NCBI RefSeq assembly: GCF_900141905.1
Contig: NZ_FQZF01000014.1
Location: forward strand, 62,001-126,000
DNA: 64,000 nt
Reading direction: 5' to 3'
From: Muricoccus roseus
GTDB taxonomy: Bacteria > Pseudomonadota > Alphaproteobacteria > Acetobacterales > Acetobacteraceae
The notes beneath the pieces are model-generated. The model saw only the letters and a program-made list of their open reading frames with translations, searched no databases and was not told the DNA's origin. Each line of letters begins with the position of its first letter. Position 1 is the stretch's first letter. A program made the translations under genes and the position numbers. Shown here one piece after another: positions 1 to 8,635 of this stretch.

Positions 1-84
1 GGCACCCCAGGCACCATGGTGATCCGCCCCACCAAGCAAGGGAACGCCGCCCGACCCCCCGCAACCAAGAACAGTGATCTTCAA
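1..84 (-). CDS. MBL-fold metallo-hydrolase, N-terminal fragment cut by the window edge
   Basis: Reading the minus strand from a TTG at position 84 gives 28 codons, all open to the window edge, with a start resembling PhnP/YcbX-type MBL hydrolases: a hydrophobic beta strand, then Gly-Cys-Gly-Gly-Ser-Gly-Gly-Val-Pro, then a Gly-Gly-Ala-Asp turn and a Trp-Gly-Ala. The HxHxDH metal motif lies outside the window. It starts 13 bases after the tatD stop, and a small MBL hydrolase directly after metG and tatD is common in alphaproteobacteria, which supports the call. The ribosome binding site is weak. Function beyond the fold cannot be stated. Confidence 0.7.
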   Translation of the reverse strand, partial: MKITVLGCGGSGGVPLLGGADHHGAWGA

Positions 85-97
85 CAAGGACAGAGGC

Positions 98-871
98 CTA
101 GGCGCATCGGGTGAAAAGGCGCTCGAAGTTCCGCGTGGTGATTTCCACCGCCTTCGCCACCTCCCAGCCCCTCACTCGTGCCAGCATGGCAGCGGTATGG
201 GCCACCAGCGCCGGTTCGTTTCGCTTCCCGCGCAGAGGGACGGGAGCGAGATAGGGGCTGTCGGTCTCCACCAGCAGCCGGTCTTCGGGCAGGTCGGCGG
301 CGATGCTCCGCAGCTCCTCGCTTTTGGGGAAGGTCAGGATGCCGGAGAGAGACACATAGCCGCCATCCGCCACCACCCTCTCCGCCAGGGCGCGGGTGGA
401 GGAAAAGCAGTGCAGCAGCGCCGGAAAAGCCCCCCCGGCCTCCCGCTCCTCCGAGAGGATGGAGGCGACGTCGTCATCCGCGTCCCGCGCATGGATGGCC
501 AGCGGCAGGCCCGTGCGCTGGCAGGCGCGGATATGCCGCCGGAAGCCTTCCTGCTGCACCTCGCGGGGAGCCTTGTCGTAGAAATAATCCAGCCCCGACT
601 CCCCGATCCCGATGATCCGGGGATGGTCGGCCAGGGCCACGAGCTCATCCACCGTCGGGAGAGGTCCCTCGCCCGCATTCTGCGGATGCACGCCGACCGT
701 GCCCCAGACCTGCGGGAAGCGCTCGGCCAGCGCCTTCACCGTCGCGGCCTGCTCCACCCGAACGCCGATCGTGACCATCCGGCCCACCCCGGCCTCGGTC
801 GCCCGGTGGATCACCGCCTCGATCTCGTCTTCCGAGTAGTAGTCGAGGTGGCAGTGGCTATCGACGAGCAT
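98..871 (-). CDS. tatD: TatD-family metal-dependent deoxyribonuclease/hydrolase
   Basis: A 257-residue TIM-barrel amidohydrolase of the TatD/YcfH family, the usual length. The start I chose opens with M-L-V-D-S-H-C-H-L-D, which carries the HxH metal ligands. Further family marks are G-E-S-G-L-D-Y-F-Y, I-H-A-R-D-A, L-L-H-C-F-S and E-T-D-S-P-Y-L-A-P near the C-terminus. The frame stays open upstream to 1297, but that part is a shadow of metG. The ATG overlaps the metG TGA by one base, so the two are translationally coupled. Family members are metal-dependent nucleases or hydrolases; the substrate here is unknown. Confidence 0.93.
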   Translation of the reverse strand: MLVDSHCHLDYYSEDEIEAVIHRATEAGVGRMVTIGVRVEQAATVKALAERFPQVWGTVGVHPQNAGEGPLPTVDELVALADHPRIIGIGESGLDYFYDKAPREVQQEGFRRHIRACQRTGLPLAIHARDADDDVASILSEEREAGGAFPALLHCFSSTRALAERVVADGGYVSLSGILTFPKSEELRSIAADLPEDRLLVETDSPYLAPVPLRGKRNEPALVAHTAAMLARVRGWEVAKAVEITTRNFERLFTRCA

Positions 872-2427
872 CACGCCGCGTCCTCGATCTTTCGGAACAG
901 CGGTGAGGGCGGCGGCAGGGCGGTGTCGTCGGCCAGCGGGGTGGCGAGGTCGGAAAGGGCGCGCGCCCCCTGCCCCACCCCGAGCTGATCCAGCATCGCC
1001 CCCATGGTGCCGGGCATGAAGGGCTGCAGCACGGTCGCCACGCCCCGCAGCGCCGTGTGCAGGCTGCGCAGCACCGCCGCCATCCGCTCCGGGTCCGTCT
1101 TCTTCAGGGACCAGGGCTTCTGCGCATCGATCCAGGAATTTCCCTGCCGCACCACCACCCAGACCCGCTCCAGCGCTTCGCCGAAGGCCTGGCGGGAGAT
1201 GGCCTCGTCCACCTGCGCGGGCAGCGCCTCGACGGGCCCGAGCAGCTCCCGGTCCGCCTCGGTCGGCGCGGTGAGCGGCGGTAGCCGGCCCTCGCAATTC
1301 TTGCCAATCAGCGCGAGCACCCGGTTCGCCAGGTTCCCAAGGTCGTTCGCCAGCTCGCTGTTCAGCCGCCCGATCACGGCCCGGCGGGAGAAGTCGCCGT
1401 CATTGCCGAAGGGCACCTCCCGCAGCAGGTAGTAGCGCAGCGGGTCCAGCCCGAACTCCTCCGCGAGCTGGAGCGGATCCAGCCCGTTCCCGAGCGACTT
1501 GGACATCTTCTGCCCCTCGATCGTCAGCCAGCCATTGGCGAACACGCGCCTGGGCGGCTCGAGCCCGGCGGCCATCAGGAAGGCCGGCCAGTAGATGCAG
1601 TGGAAGCGCGTGATCTCCTTGCCGACCATGTGCACGTCGGCCGGCCAGAAGCCCCATTTCTCCGAGCCCGTATCCGGGTAGCCGAGCGCGGTGATGTAGT
1701 TCGTGAGCGCGTCCAGCCACACATACATGACATGGGCGTCGTCCCCCGGCACCGGCACGCCCCATTTGAAGGAGGTGCGGGAAATCGAGAGGTCCTGCAG
1801 CCCCGCCTTCACGAAGGCCGTCACCTCCCGCCGCGTGCTGGCCGGCGCCATGAAATCCGGATGCGCCTCGTAGAATTCGAGCAGCTTCCCGGTCCAGGCC
1901 GAGAGGCGGAAGAAGTAGGAGGGCTCGCGGGTCCACTCCACCGGCGCGCCGGAGGCGATGGCCACCTTCTTCCCGTCGCGCTCCTCGATCTCGTCCGGGC
2001 CGTAGAAGGCCTCGTCCCGCACGGCGTACCAGCCCTCGTAATGGCCGAGATAGATGTGGCCGGCGTCCTTCAGCCTCTCCCACAGCGCCTGGCAAGCGCG
2101 CTTGTGGCGCTCCTCCGTGGTGCGGATGAAGTCGTCGAAGGAGACGCCGATCTTCTCGGCCATGGAGCGGAAATCACCCGCCAGGCGGTCGGTGAAATCC
2201 TGCGGGGAAAGCCCGGCCGCGACCGCCGCCTGCTCCACCTTCTGCCCGTGCTCATCCGTGCCGGTGAGGAAGAAGACCTCGTTCCCGGCCAGCCGCTTCC
2301 AGCGTGCCAGAACGTCAGCCGCGATGGAGGTGTAGGCATGGCCGATATGGGGCTGGCCGTTCAGGTAGTAGATCGGCGTCGTCAGGAAGTACCGCTTCCC
2401 GCCGGCAACCCTGTTGGCCTCGCTCAT
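871..2427 (-). CDS. metG: Methionyl-tRNA synthetase
   Basis: 518 residues, class I aminoacyl-tRNA synthetase that charges tRNA-Met in the cytoplasm. The HIGH signature is at residues 27-30 and the KMSKS loop near residue 307. The protein is the short form: it ends after the anticodon-binding helical domain and lacks the C-terminal tRNA-binding domain of the 670-residue E. coli enzyme. I see no four-cysteine zinc knuckle between the Rossmann halves. It is co-directional with holB (45 bases upstream) and overlaps tatD by one base. Confidence 0.97.
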   Translation of the reverse strand: MSEANRVAGGKRYFLTTPIYYLNGQPHIGHAYTSIAADVLARWKRLAGNEVFFLTGTDEHGQKVEQAAVAAGLSPQDFTDRLAGDFRSMAEKIGVSFDDFIRTTEERHKRACQALWERLKDAGHIYLGHYEGWYAVRDEAFYGPDEIEERDGKKVAIASGAPVEWTREPSYFFRLSAWTGKLLEFYEAHPDFMAPASTRREVTAFVKAGLQDLSISRTSFKWGVPVPGDDAHVMYVWLDALTNYITALGYPDTGSEKWGFWPADVHMVGKEITRFHCIYWPAFLMAAGLEPPRRVFANGWLTIEGQKMSKSLGNGLDPLQLAEEFGLDPLRYYLLREVPFGNDGDFSRRAVIGRLNSELANDLGNLANRVLALIGKNCEGRLPPLTAPTEADRELLGPVEALPAQVDEAISRQAFGEALERVWVVVRQGNSWIDAQKPWSLKKTDPERMAAVLRSLHTALRGVATVLQPFMPGTMGAMLDQLGVGQGARALSDLATPLADDTALPPPSPLFRKIEDAA

Positions 2428-2472
2428 CGTCCAGTCCCGCGCCCTTGTCCCGCCGGCGCGATCCGGCCCCCG

Positions 2473-3489
2473 CTAAACCGAGAGCCTGGAGAGACCGGTC
2501 AGCACCGCCTGCTTGCGGTCCAGGTTGAGCGTGTCGGTCTCGTCGGCCAGCCGGCCGAGCATGTCCCACAGCCCCGCCCACTCGGCAAGGCCGCGCCCCT
2601 CCATCCAGGGGGCCGCCCCCTGCCCTCGCCCGGCCTGCCTCAGGGCTCCCGCGATGGCGTCCCGCAGCAGCGCGAAGAAGGTGGCGAAGGCGCTCCCATC
2701 GCGCTTGGCGGCCAGCCGGTCGGCCAGGGCATGCAGCTCCCGCGGGTCCGGCCGGGGCAGGCGGGCGAGGAACCCCTCCACCTCGCGCGCCATGGCCAGG
2801 CCCTCGCCCTCGGCAAGCGTGAGGGCCCGGCCCGGGCTACCGGCGGCCATCCGCACCAGCGCGGCTCGGTCATCACCGGTCATGTCAGGCAGCCACCGGG
2901 CGAGGACGGAGCCCATCAGCCCTTCCTCGAGGGGGAAAAGGTCCAGCCGCCGCACCCGGCTGCGGATGGTGGGCAGCAGCCGGTCGGGCGCGGAGGCGGT
3001 CAGGACCAGCACGGCGCGCGGCGGGGGCTCCTCCAGCGTCTTGAGCAGGGCGTTCTGCGCCTGCTCGTTCATCGCCTCCAGCTCTTCGATCACCACCACG
3101 CGCCAGCCGCCCTCGGCCGGGGTCATGGCGAGGAAGCGGGTCAGCTCGCGCACATCCTCGACCCGGATGATGACCTTCTTGCCCTTCTCGCCGGTGCTCG
3201 GGACCAGGGCGCGCAGGTCGGCATGGGCGCCCGCCGCCACGCGGGCGAAGAGAGGATTGGAAGCGGGCACGAAGAGCGGTGACTCGCCGGGAGGAGTCGC
3301 CGCGGGCATCCCGGCCAGGACCCAGCGCGCATAGCGCCAGGCGAGCGTCGCCTTGCCCACCCCGAGCGGCCCGGTCAGCATCCAGCCATGATGCATCCGG
3401 CCGGAGAGTGCGGCGTCGCGCAGCGCGGCGGCGGCGTGGTCATGACCGAACAGGGCCGGATTGGCGCGGGGCTCCGGCGGAAGGCTCAC
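2473..3489 (-). CDS. holB: DNA polymerase III delta-prime subunit
   Basis: 338-residue clamp-loader subunit. A Walker A-like G-P-L-G-V-G-K-A sits at about residues 40-47, followed by the delta-prime block E-E-L-E-A-M-N-E-Q-A-Q-N-A-L-L-K-T-L-E-E and the sensor region T-I-R-S-R, where the usual SRC Cys is Val. The four zinc-module cysteines found between Walker A and B in E. coli delta-prime and DnaX are absent, as is common in alphaproteobacterial HolB. The start overlaps the tmk stop by four bases, so the pair is coupled. Confidence 0.93.
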   Translation of the reverse strand: MSLPPEPRANPALFGHDHAAAALRDAALSGRMHHGWMLTGPLGVGKATLAWRYARWVLAGMPAATPPGESPLFVPASNPLFARVAAGAHADLRALVPSTGEKGKKVIIRVEDVRELTRFLAMTPAEGGWRVVVIEELEAMNEQAQNALLKTLEEPPPRAVLVLTASAPDRLLPTIRSRVRRLDLFPLEEGLMGSVLARWLPDMTGDDRAALVRMAAGSPGRALTLAEGEGLAMAREVEGFLARLPRPDPRELHALADRLAAKRDGSAFATFFALLRDAIAGALRQAGRGQGAAPWMEGRGLAEWAGLWDMLGRLADETDTLNLDRKQAVLTGLSRLSV

Positions 3490-4130
3490 AAGGGCGCCCC
3501 CAGCCTGTCCCGGAGTGTGCCCAGGGCGGCGGACAGCACCTCGCCGGCCGGGCGCACCGCGTCCAGCACGGCACAGCGCCCGGGCTCGCGTGCCGCGATG
3601 TCCAAGAAGGCCGCGCGCACACGGCCATGGAAATCGGCCCCCTGCATCTCGTAGCGGTTGGCATCCCCGCGTGAGAGCGCCCGGCCCATCCCGCGTTCCG
3701 TCGGCAGGTCCAGCACCAGGGTCAGGTCCGGCCGGAGCGCGCCGAGGGAAAGGTCACAGAGCTGCTCCCATACCTCGCGCGAAAGTCCCTGCCCCGCGCC
3801 CTGATAAGCCAGCGTGCTGTCCGCGAACCGGTCGCAGACCACCCAGATGCCGGCGGCCAGCGCCGGTTCCAGGCTGATCGCCACATGCTCCCGCCGCGCG
3901 GCGAAATGCAGCATGGCCTCGGCCACAGGGTCCCAGGGGCCCTGATGCAGTATCAGCGTGCGGACGGCCTCCGCCCCTGGCGCCCCGCCGGGTTCGCGCG
4001 TCCGCAGCACCGGCAGGCCTGCCCCGGCCAGCTCCGCCGCCAACGCGCGGGAGAGGGTGGTCTTCCCCGCCCCCTCCCCGCCCTCCAGCGTGATGAAGCG
4101 CCCGCGGCCGCGTGGCGCGTCAGGCGCCAC
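3486..4130 (-). CDS. tmk: Thymidylate kinase
   Basis: 214 residues, usual length for TMPK, which converts dTMP to dTDP. The P-loop G-G-E-G-A-G-K-T-T is at residues 17-25, the dTMP-contacting R-E-P-G-G follows at about 45, and the DRx block C-D-R-F-A-D-S-T-L-A-Y-Q-G-A-G-Q-G is in the middle. The Arg-rich lid R-G-M-G-R-A-L-S-R-G-D is present. The gene overlaps the upstream D,D-carboxypeptidase by 11 bases and holB by four. Confidence 0.96.
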   Translation of the reverse strand: MAPDAPRGRGRFITLEGGEGAGKTTLSRALAAELAGAGLPVLRTREPGGAPGAEAVRTLILHQGPWDPVAEAMLHFAARREHVAISLEPALAAGIWVVCDRFADSTLAYQGAGQGLSREVWEQLCDLSLGALRPDLTLVLDLPTERGMGRALSRGDANRYEMQGADFHGRVRAAFLDIAAREPGRCAVLDAVRPAGEVLSAALGTLRDRLGAPL

Positions 4131-5343
4131 CGACCATCCGCCCGATCACCGCGGGGATGCGCGGAATGAGGCCGAGCCGCGCCACATCGGCACCGGCCAG
4201 CAGCGGCACGGTCATCGGCGGCACGCCGGCGCCCGAGACCTCCAGCTTGCCCAGCTCCTGCCCCTTAGCGATGGGCGCGGGCACCGGGCTGTCATAGCGC
4301 AGCTTCACCTGCAGGTTGCGGCGCCACTGGCGCGGCAGGGTCAGCACCACGTCGCGCCCGCCCACCAGCGGCACCTTCAGCCGCTCCCCGAGATAGACCG
4401 GCGCCTCCTCGATCGTGTCGGAGGCGCGGAAGAGGGCGACGTTCTCGAACTCGCGGAAGCCCCATTCCATCAGCCGCTCGGTCTCCTCGCGGCGGGCGGA
4501 CATGCTGGGCAGCCCGTTCACCACGAGGATCAGGCGCCGGTCCCCGCGCTTGGCGCTGCCGGTCAGGCCGTAGCCAGCCTCTTCCGTATGGCCGGTCTTC
4601 AACCCATCCGCGCCGGCCACACGACCCAGCAGCGGGTTGCGGTTCTCCTGGTTGATGTCGTGCCAGCGGAAGGTGCGCTCGCCATAAATCCTGTAGTGGT
4701 CCGGGTGGTCGTTGATGATGTGCCGCGCCAGCGTCGCCAGGTCGCGGCAGGTCATCCGGTGCTCGGGGTCGGGCCAGCCGGTGGCGTTGCGGAAGGTGCT
4801 GTTCTCCAGGCCAAGTCGGCGGCCGTAGTCGTTCATCAGCTCAGCGAACTGGGTCTCGCTGCCCGAGATGCCTTCGGCCAGGACGATGCAGGCATCGTTG
4901 CCGGACTGGATGATGACGCCACGGATCAGGTCCTCGACCTTGATGTTGTCGCCCAGCCCCACGAACATCTTGGAGCCGCCCATGCGCCAGGCGCGCTCGC
5001 TGACGGGCAGCTCCTGGTCCATGCGGAGCCGGCCCTGCTTCAGCAGGTCGAAGACGACATACATCGTCATCAGCTTCGACATGGAGGAGGGCGGCATCCG
5101 CTCGTCCGCGTTCTTCTCCAGTAGCACGGCGCCGGTGTCGGCATCGACGATCAGCGCCTGGCGCGCGATCGTGTCCACCGGCCCGAGCGGCGTGCTGGCC
5201 GGCGAGCCCGGCGGCGGCGCGGGCGCGCGCGAGCCGCGCTGCGCCCCGCGCGACTGCGCCTGTGCCTCACCCGCCACCAGCCCGCCCGAAAGCCCGATCG
5301 CGGCCATCGCCCCGATCATGTTCCGACGCTTCGGCATCCCCAT
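4120..5343 (-). CDS. D-alanyl-D-alanine carboxypeptidase (PBP5/DacC type)
   Basis: About 407 residues, class S11 penicillin-binding protein that removes the terminal D-Ala of peptidoglycan stem peptides in the periplasm. All three active-site motifs are present: S-M-S-K at about residues 87-90, S-G-N in the middle and K-T-G before a Gly-rich strand. A C-terminal PBP5-type beta domain follows. The N-terminus M-G-M-P-K-R-R followed by an Ala/Gly-rich hydrophobic run ending A-Q-A is a signal peptide. I took the ATG at 5343; 5337 is equally possible and an in-frame ATG at 5373 would put ten residues before the signal. A low-complexity Ala/Pro/Gly stretch follows the signal. Confidence 0.92.
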   Translation of the reverse strand: MGMPKRRNMIGAMAAIGLSGGLVAGEAQAQSRGAQRGSRAPAPPPGSPASTPLGPVDTIARQALIVDADTGAVLLEKNADERMPPSSMSKLMTMYVVFDLLKQGRLRMDQELPVSERAWRMGGSKMFVGLGDNIKVEDLIRGVIIQSGNDACIVLAEGISGSETQFAELMNDYGRRLGLENSTFRNATGWPDPEHRMTCRDLATLARHIINDHPDHYRIYGERTFRWHDINQENRNPLLGRVAGADGLKTGHTEEAGYGLTGSAKRGDRRLILVVNGLPSMSARREETERLMEWGFREFENVALFRASDTIEEAPVYLGERLKVPLVGGRDVVLTLPRQWRRNLQVKLRYDSPVPAPIAKGQELGKLEVSGAGVPPMTVPLLAGADVARLGLIPRIPAVIGRMVGGA

Positions 5344-5393
5344 GCCCCCCAGTTCCGTGACCGCGCCCGCCATTCAGCCATGGCGGGGCCGTC

Positions 5394-6314
5394 CTAATCC
5401 ACGATGATCCGCGCTTCCGATACGCCCGCGCGCAGCGCGCCGTCGAGCGCCCTGTCCGCCTCGGCGGGCGTTCCGAAGGGTCCGAGCCGGACCCGCCACT
5501 CCTGCTGCCGCGCCGGGCCGAAGGCCTGCACACTGGCGCCGCCGAGCCGTGCGGCCTGCCGCTGGGCCGCTACGCGGTTCGTAAAGCTGCTGCCCTGCAC
5601 GAACAGGCGCCCCGGCATGGCCGGCCCCTGCGAGACGCGTTCGGGTAGCAGCACGGGCGCCGCCGCGCGCTCCGGCCCGGCTGCCGCCGCCTGGACGACG
5701 GGACCGCGCCCCTCCCGAACCCGGTCCGCCTGCCGCGCCCCGGCGATGGGAGCCAGGGACTCCCGCTCGACGGTCCCGGTCGGCGCTGCCGCGATGATGG
5801 GGCGGCTGCCTTCCGGTGCCGGGAGGCCGCTGGCAAGGCTGCGGGACAGGTTGCCGTCCACGGCAAGCCGCACCTGGGCAGCACGGCCCGGCGCGACGCC
5901 CAGCAACTCCGCCGCCCGGCGGGAGAGTTCGACCACCCGGCCGGGATCCGCCGGGCCGCGGTCGTTCACACGCACGGCCAGCGAGCGCCCGTTTTCCAGG
6001 TTCGTCACGGTGACGATGGCGGGCAGCTGCAGGGTGCGGTGCGCGGCCATCAGCGCGGCGGGGTCATGCACCTCGCCATTCGGTGTCCGCCGGCCGGCGC
6101 GGGCATCCGCAGCCACGCTCGCCAGCCCTGTTTCCACCAGCCCGAAATCCTCGCGCGGATAGAACCAGAGATCACGGAGGCGGTAAGGCTCGCCCACGAC
6201 GTAGCGCGGTTCCCCTGCCGGCACTGGCGGCTCCGGGGCCTTGCAGCCCGAGAGCAGCGCCAGGCTGAGCCCAAAAGCGAGCCCGGGCCCGAGAAGGGTG
6301 ACAGGCCGCCTCAC
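5394..6314 (-). CDS. rlpA: RlpA-type septal ring lytic transglycosylase lipoprotein with SPOR domain
   Basis: 306 residues. A lipoprotein signal ends in L-L-S-G-C, so the protein should be lipid-anchored in the outer membrane. The double-psi beta-barrel RlpA domain follows, with R-R-T-P-N-G-E near 80 and V-R-V-N-D-R-G-P-A-D-P-G-R-V-V-E-L-S carrying the catalytic Asp region. A low-complexity linker leads to a C-terminal SPOR domain (about residues 235-306) for binding denuded septal glycan. It overlaps the MltB-like gene upstream by four bases and lies ahead of the D,D-carboxypeptidase, giving three cell-wall enzymes in a row. Confidence 0.9.
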   Translation of the reverse strand: MRRPVTLLGPGLAFGLSLALLSGCKAPEPPVPAGEPRYVVGEPYRLRDLWFYPREDFGLVETGLASVAADARAGRRTPNGEVHDPAALMAAHRTLQLPAIVTVTNLENGRSLAVRVNDRGPADPGRVVELSRRAAELLGVAPGRAAQVRLAVDGNLSRSLASGLPAPEGSRPIIAAAPTGTVERESLAPIAGARQADRVREGRGPVVQAAAAGPERAAAPVLLPERVSQGPAMPGRLFVQGSSFTNRVAAQRQAARLGGASVQAFGPARQQEWRVRLGPFGTPAEADRALDGALRAGVSEARIIVD

Positions 6315-7285
6315 GCCACACGGTCGGAGAGCATGCCGACCGCCAGGGCGTAGAAATTGGAGGGGTTGTAGCGCCGGATGACATTGAAGTTCTGGTAGAC
6401 CAGGAAGGCCTGAAGGCTGCCGGACGAGACGCCGGGGCAGATCACCGCGCCCGTCATGTCCAGCGCCGGCACCGGCGTGCCGTCAATGAAGGTGAAGCCC
6501 TGGCGTGCCCACTCACGCAGCGGGCGCACATTCTCCCGCGTCGCCTGATACGGGTCGAAACCGGAGGGGAGCACCACCTCCCGCCCCCAACGCTCATCCT
6601 CGCGCCAGCCGGAGCGGGCGAGGTAGTTCGCGATCGAGCCGAGCGCGTCCGTCCGGTTGTCCCAGATGTCCTTACGGCCGTCGCCATCGGCATCCACCGC
6701 CAGCCGTTCGAAGCTGCTGGGCATGAACTGCGGATGGCCCATGGCCCCCGCCCAGGAGCCGCGCATCCGCTCGGGCGTGACATGGCCGGCATCCAGGATC
6801 CGCAGCGCCGCCATCAGTTCGCCCCGGAAGAAGCTCGCGCGCCGGCCCTCCCAGGCGAGCGTCGCCAGGGCTTCGATCACGCCGAAGCCGCCGGTGTTCT
6901 GGCCGTAATTCGTCTCCATGCCCCAGATCGCCACCATGAAGCGGCCGGGCACGCGGAAGCGGCCCTCCAGCGACTGCAGCATGGCGCGGTTGTCCGCATA
7001 GGCGCGGCGGCCGTTGTCGATGCGGGTCTGGCTGACGATCCGGTCCCGGTACTGGTCCCAGGTCAGGGTGCTCTCGGCCTGGCGGCGGTCCAGCTCGATC
7101 ACCCGGTCCACTGGCCGGATGCCGGACAGGGCGCGCTGCAGCGTGGCGTTCGAGACCCCCGCGCGGCGCGCATCCGCCCGTACGCCATCGAGGAAGGCCT
7201 CGAAGCTGCCCTGCTGCGCCAGCGCGGGCGTGGCCAGCAGCAGGGCGGGGAGGGAAAGGACGGACCGGCGGCTGAGGCGGCTCAT
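6311..7285 (-). CDS. Lytic murein transglycosylase, MltB family
   Basis: 324 residues from the ATG at 7285; the upstream extension of the frame to 7480 is low-complexity and not credible. The N-terminus M-S-R-L-S-R-R-S-V-L-S-L followed by a hydrophobic run to A-L-A-Q is a secretory, possibly Tat-like, signal. The core matches SLT_2/MltB proteins: I-W-G-M-E-T-N-Y-G contains the catalytic Glu, followed by A-L-A-T-L-A-W-E-G-R-R, G-S-W-A-G-A-M-G-H-P-Q-F-M-P-S-S-F and D-G-D-G-R-K-D-I-W-D-N. It has no lipobox, so it is probably the soluble periplasmic form. It cleaves the MurNAc-GlcNAc bond to give 1,6-anhydro ends. Confidence 0.92.
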   Translation of the reverse strand: MSRLSRRSVLSLPALLLATPALAQQGSFEAFLDGVRADARRAGVSNATLQRALSGIRPVDRVIELDRRQAESTLTWDQYRDRIVSQTRIDNGRRAYADNRAMLQSLEGRFRVPGRFMVAIWGMETNYGQNTGGFGVIEALATLAWEGRRASFFRGELMAALRILDAGHVTPERMRGSWAGAMGHPQFMPSSFERLAVDADGDGRKDIWDNRTDALGSIANYLARSGWREDERWGREVVLPSGFDPYQATRENVRPLREWARQGFTFIDGTPVPALDMTGAVICPGVSSGSLQAFLVYQNFNVIRRYNPSNFYALAVGMLSDRVA

Positions 7286-7400
7286 GGGCGGAGAGGTGCC
7301 ACTTCCCGGTCTCCGGGGCAACCGGGACGCTTTGCAACAAGCTGTTGCGCGCCCCGCCTGACTCCTCGCCTCATCCGGTCCGGCCGGGCGCGCTCCCCCC

Positions 7401-8396
7401 TCAGAACCGGAAGGAGGCGCTGAAGGAGCCGAAGGACTGCACGCCCTTCTGCCCGTAGAACTCCTCGCTCCGCAGCACATGGGTATAGGCGAAGCGCACC
7501 CCCCGCCACATCACGGCCGCCCCGACCTGCGCGTCGCCCACGACGATGCGCTTGTCCACGCGCGGCCCGTCCCGCCAGGTGTTGCCATCCAGGAAGATAT
7601 CGCGCGCGGTGGCGCGCCCCTCCACGCCGGCGAAGACATACCAGCCGAAATCCTGGCGCGGCTGGAAGAAGCCCGAGCCGGCCAGGGCCGGGCGGATCCG
7701 CACCGGGCCCCAGTCGGCGTCCAGCCCATCCCCGATGCGGAAGATCGCGCCGGCGGAGGCATAGGTCTGCACATTGCCCACTGCGCCCGCTACCACGGGG
7801 ATGGTCTCGGCCTGGAGGGATCCGATCTGCCCGGCCGGGATGCGCCAGCGGCGCTCCAGCAGCAGCGTCGCCGCCGGCTCGTCCTTCAGCTGCCGGTCCC
7901 AGCCCTCCGCGTTCTTGATGTTCAGGAGGTCATGGTAGTTGTTCTGCACGAACTCGCCGAGCGCCGAAGGGCCGACCACGCCGAGCTGGATCTCGGCCAG
8001 GGTCTGGCTCCGCTCCGTGGTGCGGGTCAGGCTCGCCGCGCCATAGAGATAGCCCGCATAGGGTCGGTCCCGCGGGTCCGGGTTTCGGCGGGACGTGTCC
8101 TGGGGCGTGTAGATGTTCTGGCCGAAGGACAGGCCCCAGCGGAGCTGCCCCGGCTCCACGGCATAGTCCAGCGCCCGGTCCATCCAGGCCAGCGGCCAGG
8201 GCAGGTTCTCGGAAGGCGAGCGCCAGGTCAGCAGCAGCCCGTTGGTGTAGTAGCGGTCCGACCCGCCGAAGAGGTCGTTCTCCACAGTCAGGCTCAGCGT
8301 GCCGCGCCAGTCCGGAGGCTCCTGCGCCATGGCCGGGGCGAAGGCCGGCGCGGCGGAAAGCAGCGCGGCGATGAGAAGGCGCGGTCTGCGCATCAT
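7401..8396 (-). CDS. LpxR-family outer-membrane lipid A 3'-O-deacylase
   Basis: 331 residues from the ATG at 8396, which has AAGGGA about four bases upstream; a GTG at 8411 would add five residues. A signal peptide ends A-M-A. The mature start has the LpxR signature V-E-N-D-L-F-G-G-S-D-R-Y-Y-T-N-G, with the Asn-Asp and Thr-Asn pairs of the active site and calcium site, then D-R-P-Y-A-G and a His in N-N-Y-H-D-L-L-N equivalent to the catalytic His. The C-terminus ends in aromatic Phe (F-S-A-S-F-R-F), an outer-membrane barrel signal. The characterised Salmonella LpxR removes the 3'-acyloxyacyl chain of lipid A; that activity here is inferred. Confidence 0.85.
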   Translation of the reverse strand: MMRRPRLLIAALLSAAPAFAPAMAQEPPDWRGTLSLTVENDLFGGSDRYYTNGLLLTWRSPSENLPWPLAWMDRALDYAVEPGQLRWGLSFGQNIYTPQDTSRRNPDPRDRPYAGYLYGAASLTRTTERSQTLAEIQLGVVGPSALGEFVQNNYHDLLNIKNAEGWDRQLKDEPAATLLLERRWRIPAGQIGSLQAETIPVVAGAVGNVQTYASAGAIFRIGDGLDADWGPVRIRPALAGSGFFQPRQDFGWYVFAGVEGRATARDIFLDGNTWRDGPRVDKRIVVGDAQVGAAVMWRGVRFAYTHVLRSEEFYGQKGVQSFGSFSASFRF

Positions 8397-8460
8397 GGTT
8401 CCCTTGGTCACGAAGCCGGTGTAACCCGGCCCCGCGCGCCTGTCGCGGCGCGATCGCCGG

Positions 8461-8550
8461 GGATGGGTGGCAGAGCGGTCGATTGCTCCGGTCTTGAAAA
8501 CCGGCGTGGGCGCAAGCCCACCGTGGGTTCGAATCCCACCCCATCCGCCA
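8461..8550 (+). tRNA. tRNA-Ser (anticodon UGA)
   Basis: 90 bases fold as a class II tRNA. The acceptor GGATGGG pairs with CCCATCC and is followed by G and an encoded CCA. The anticodon stem CCGGT/ACCGG encloses the loop CTTGAAA with anticodon TGA at 8495-8497. A long variable arm (TGGGC...GCCCA) is typical of tRNA-Ser, and the T loop reads TTCGAAT. It stands alone between the lpxR-like gene and nth. Confidence 0.97.
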
Positions 8551-8635
8551 GGGCGGCCTGTCCGGCCCGCCGCGGCACGGATGCCGCCGCGCGAAACGGA
8601 ACGCAGCCCGGCCGGCGCCCCGGCGTTTGCTCACC

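Noticed and set aside
7334-7348. GCAACA-AGC-TGTTGC dyad downstream of the lpxR-like gene
   Set aside because: Short and AT-poor, without a following U-run; too weak to call a terminator.
8461-8550. tRNA-Ser considered as an integration site for an island
   Set aside because: No integrase, no direct repeat of the tRNA 3' end and ordinary gene content on both sides.
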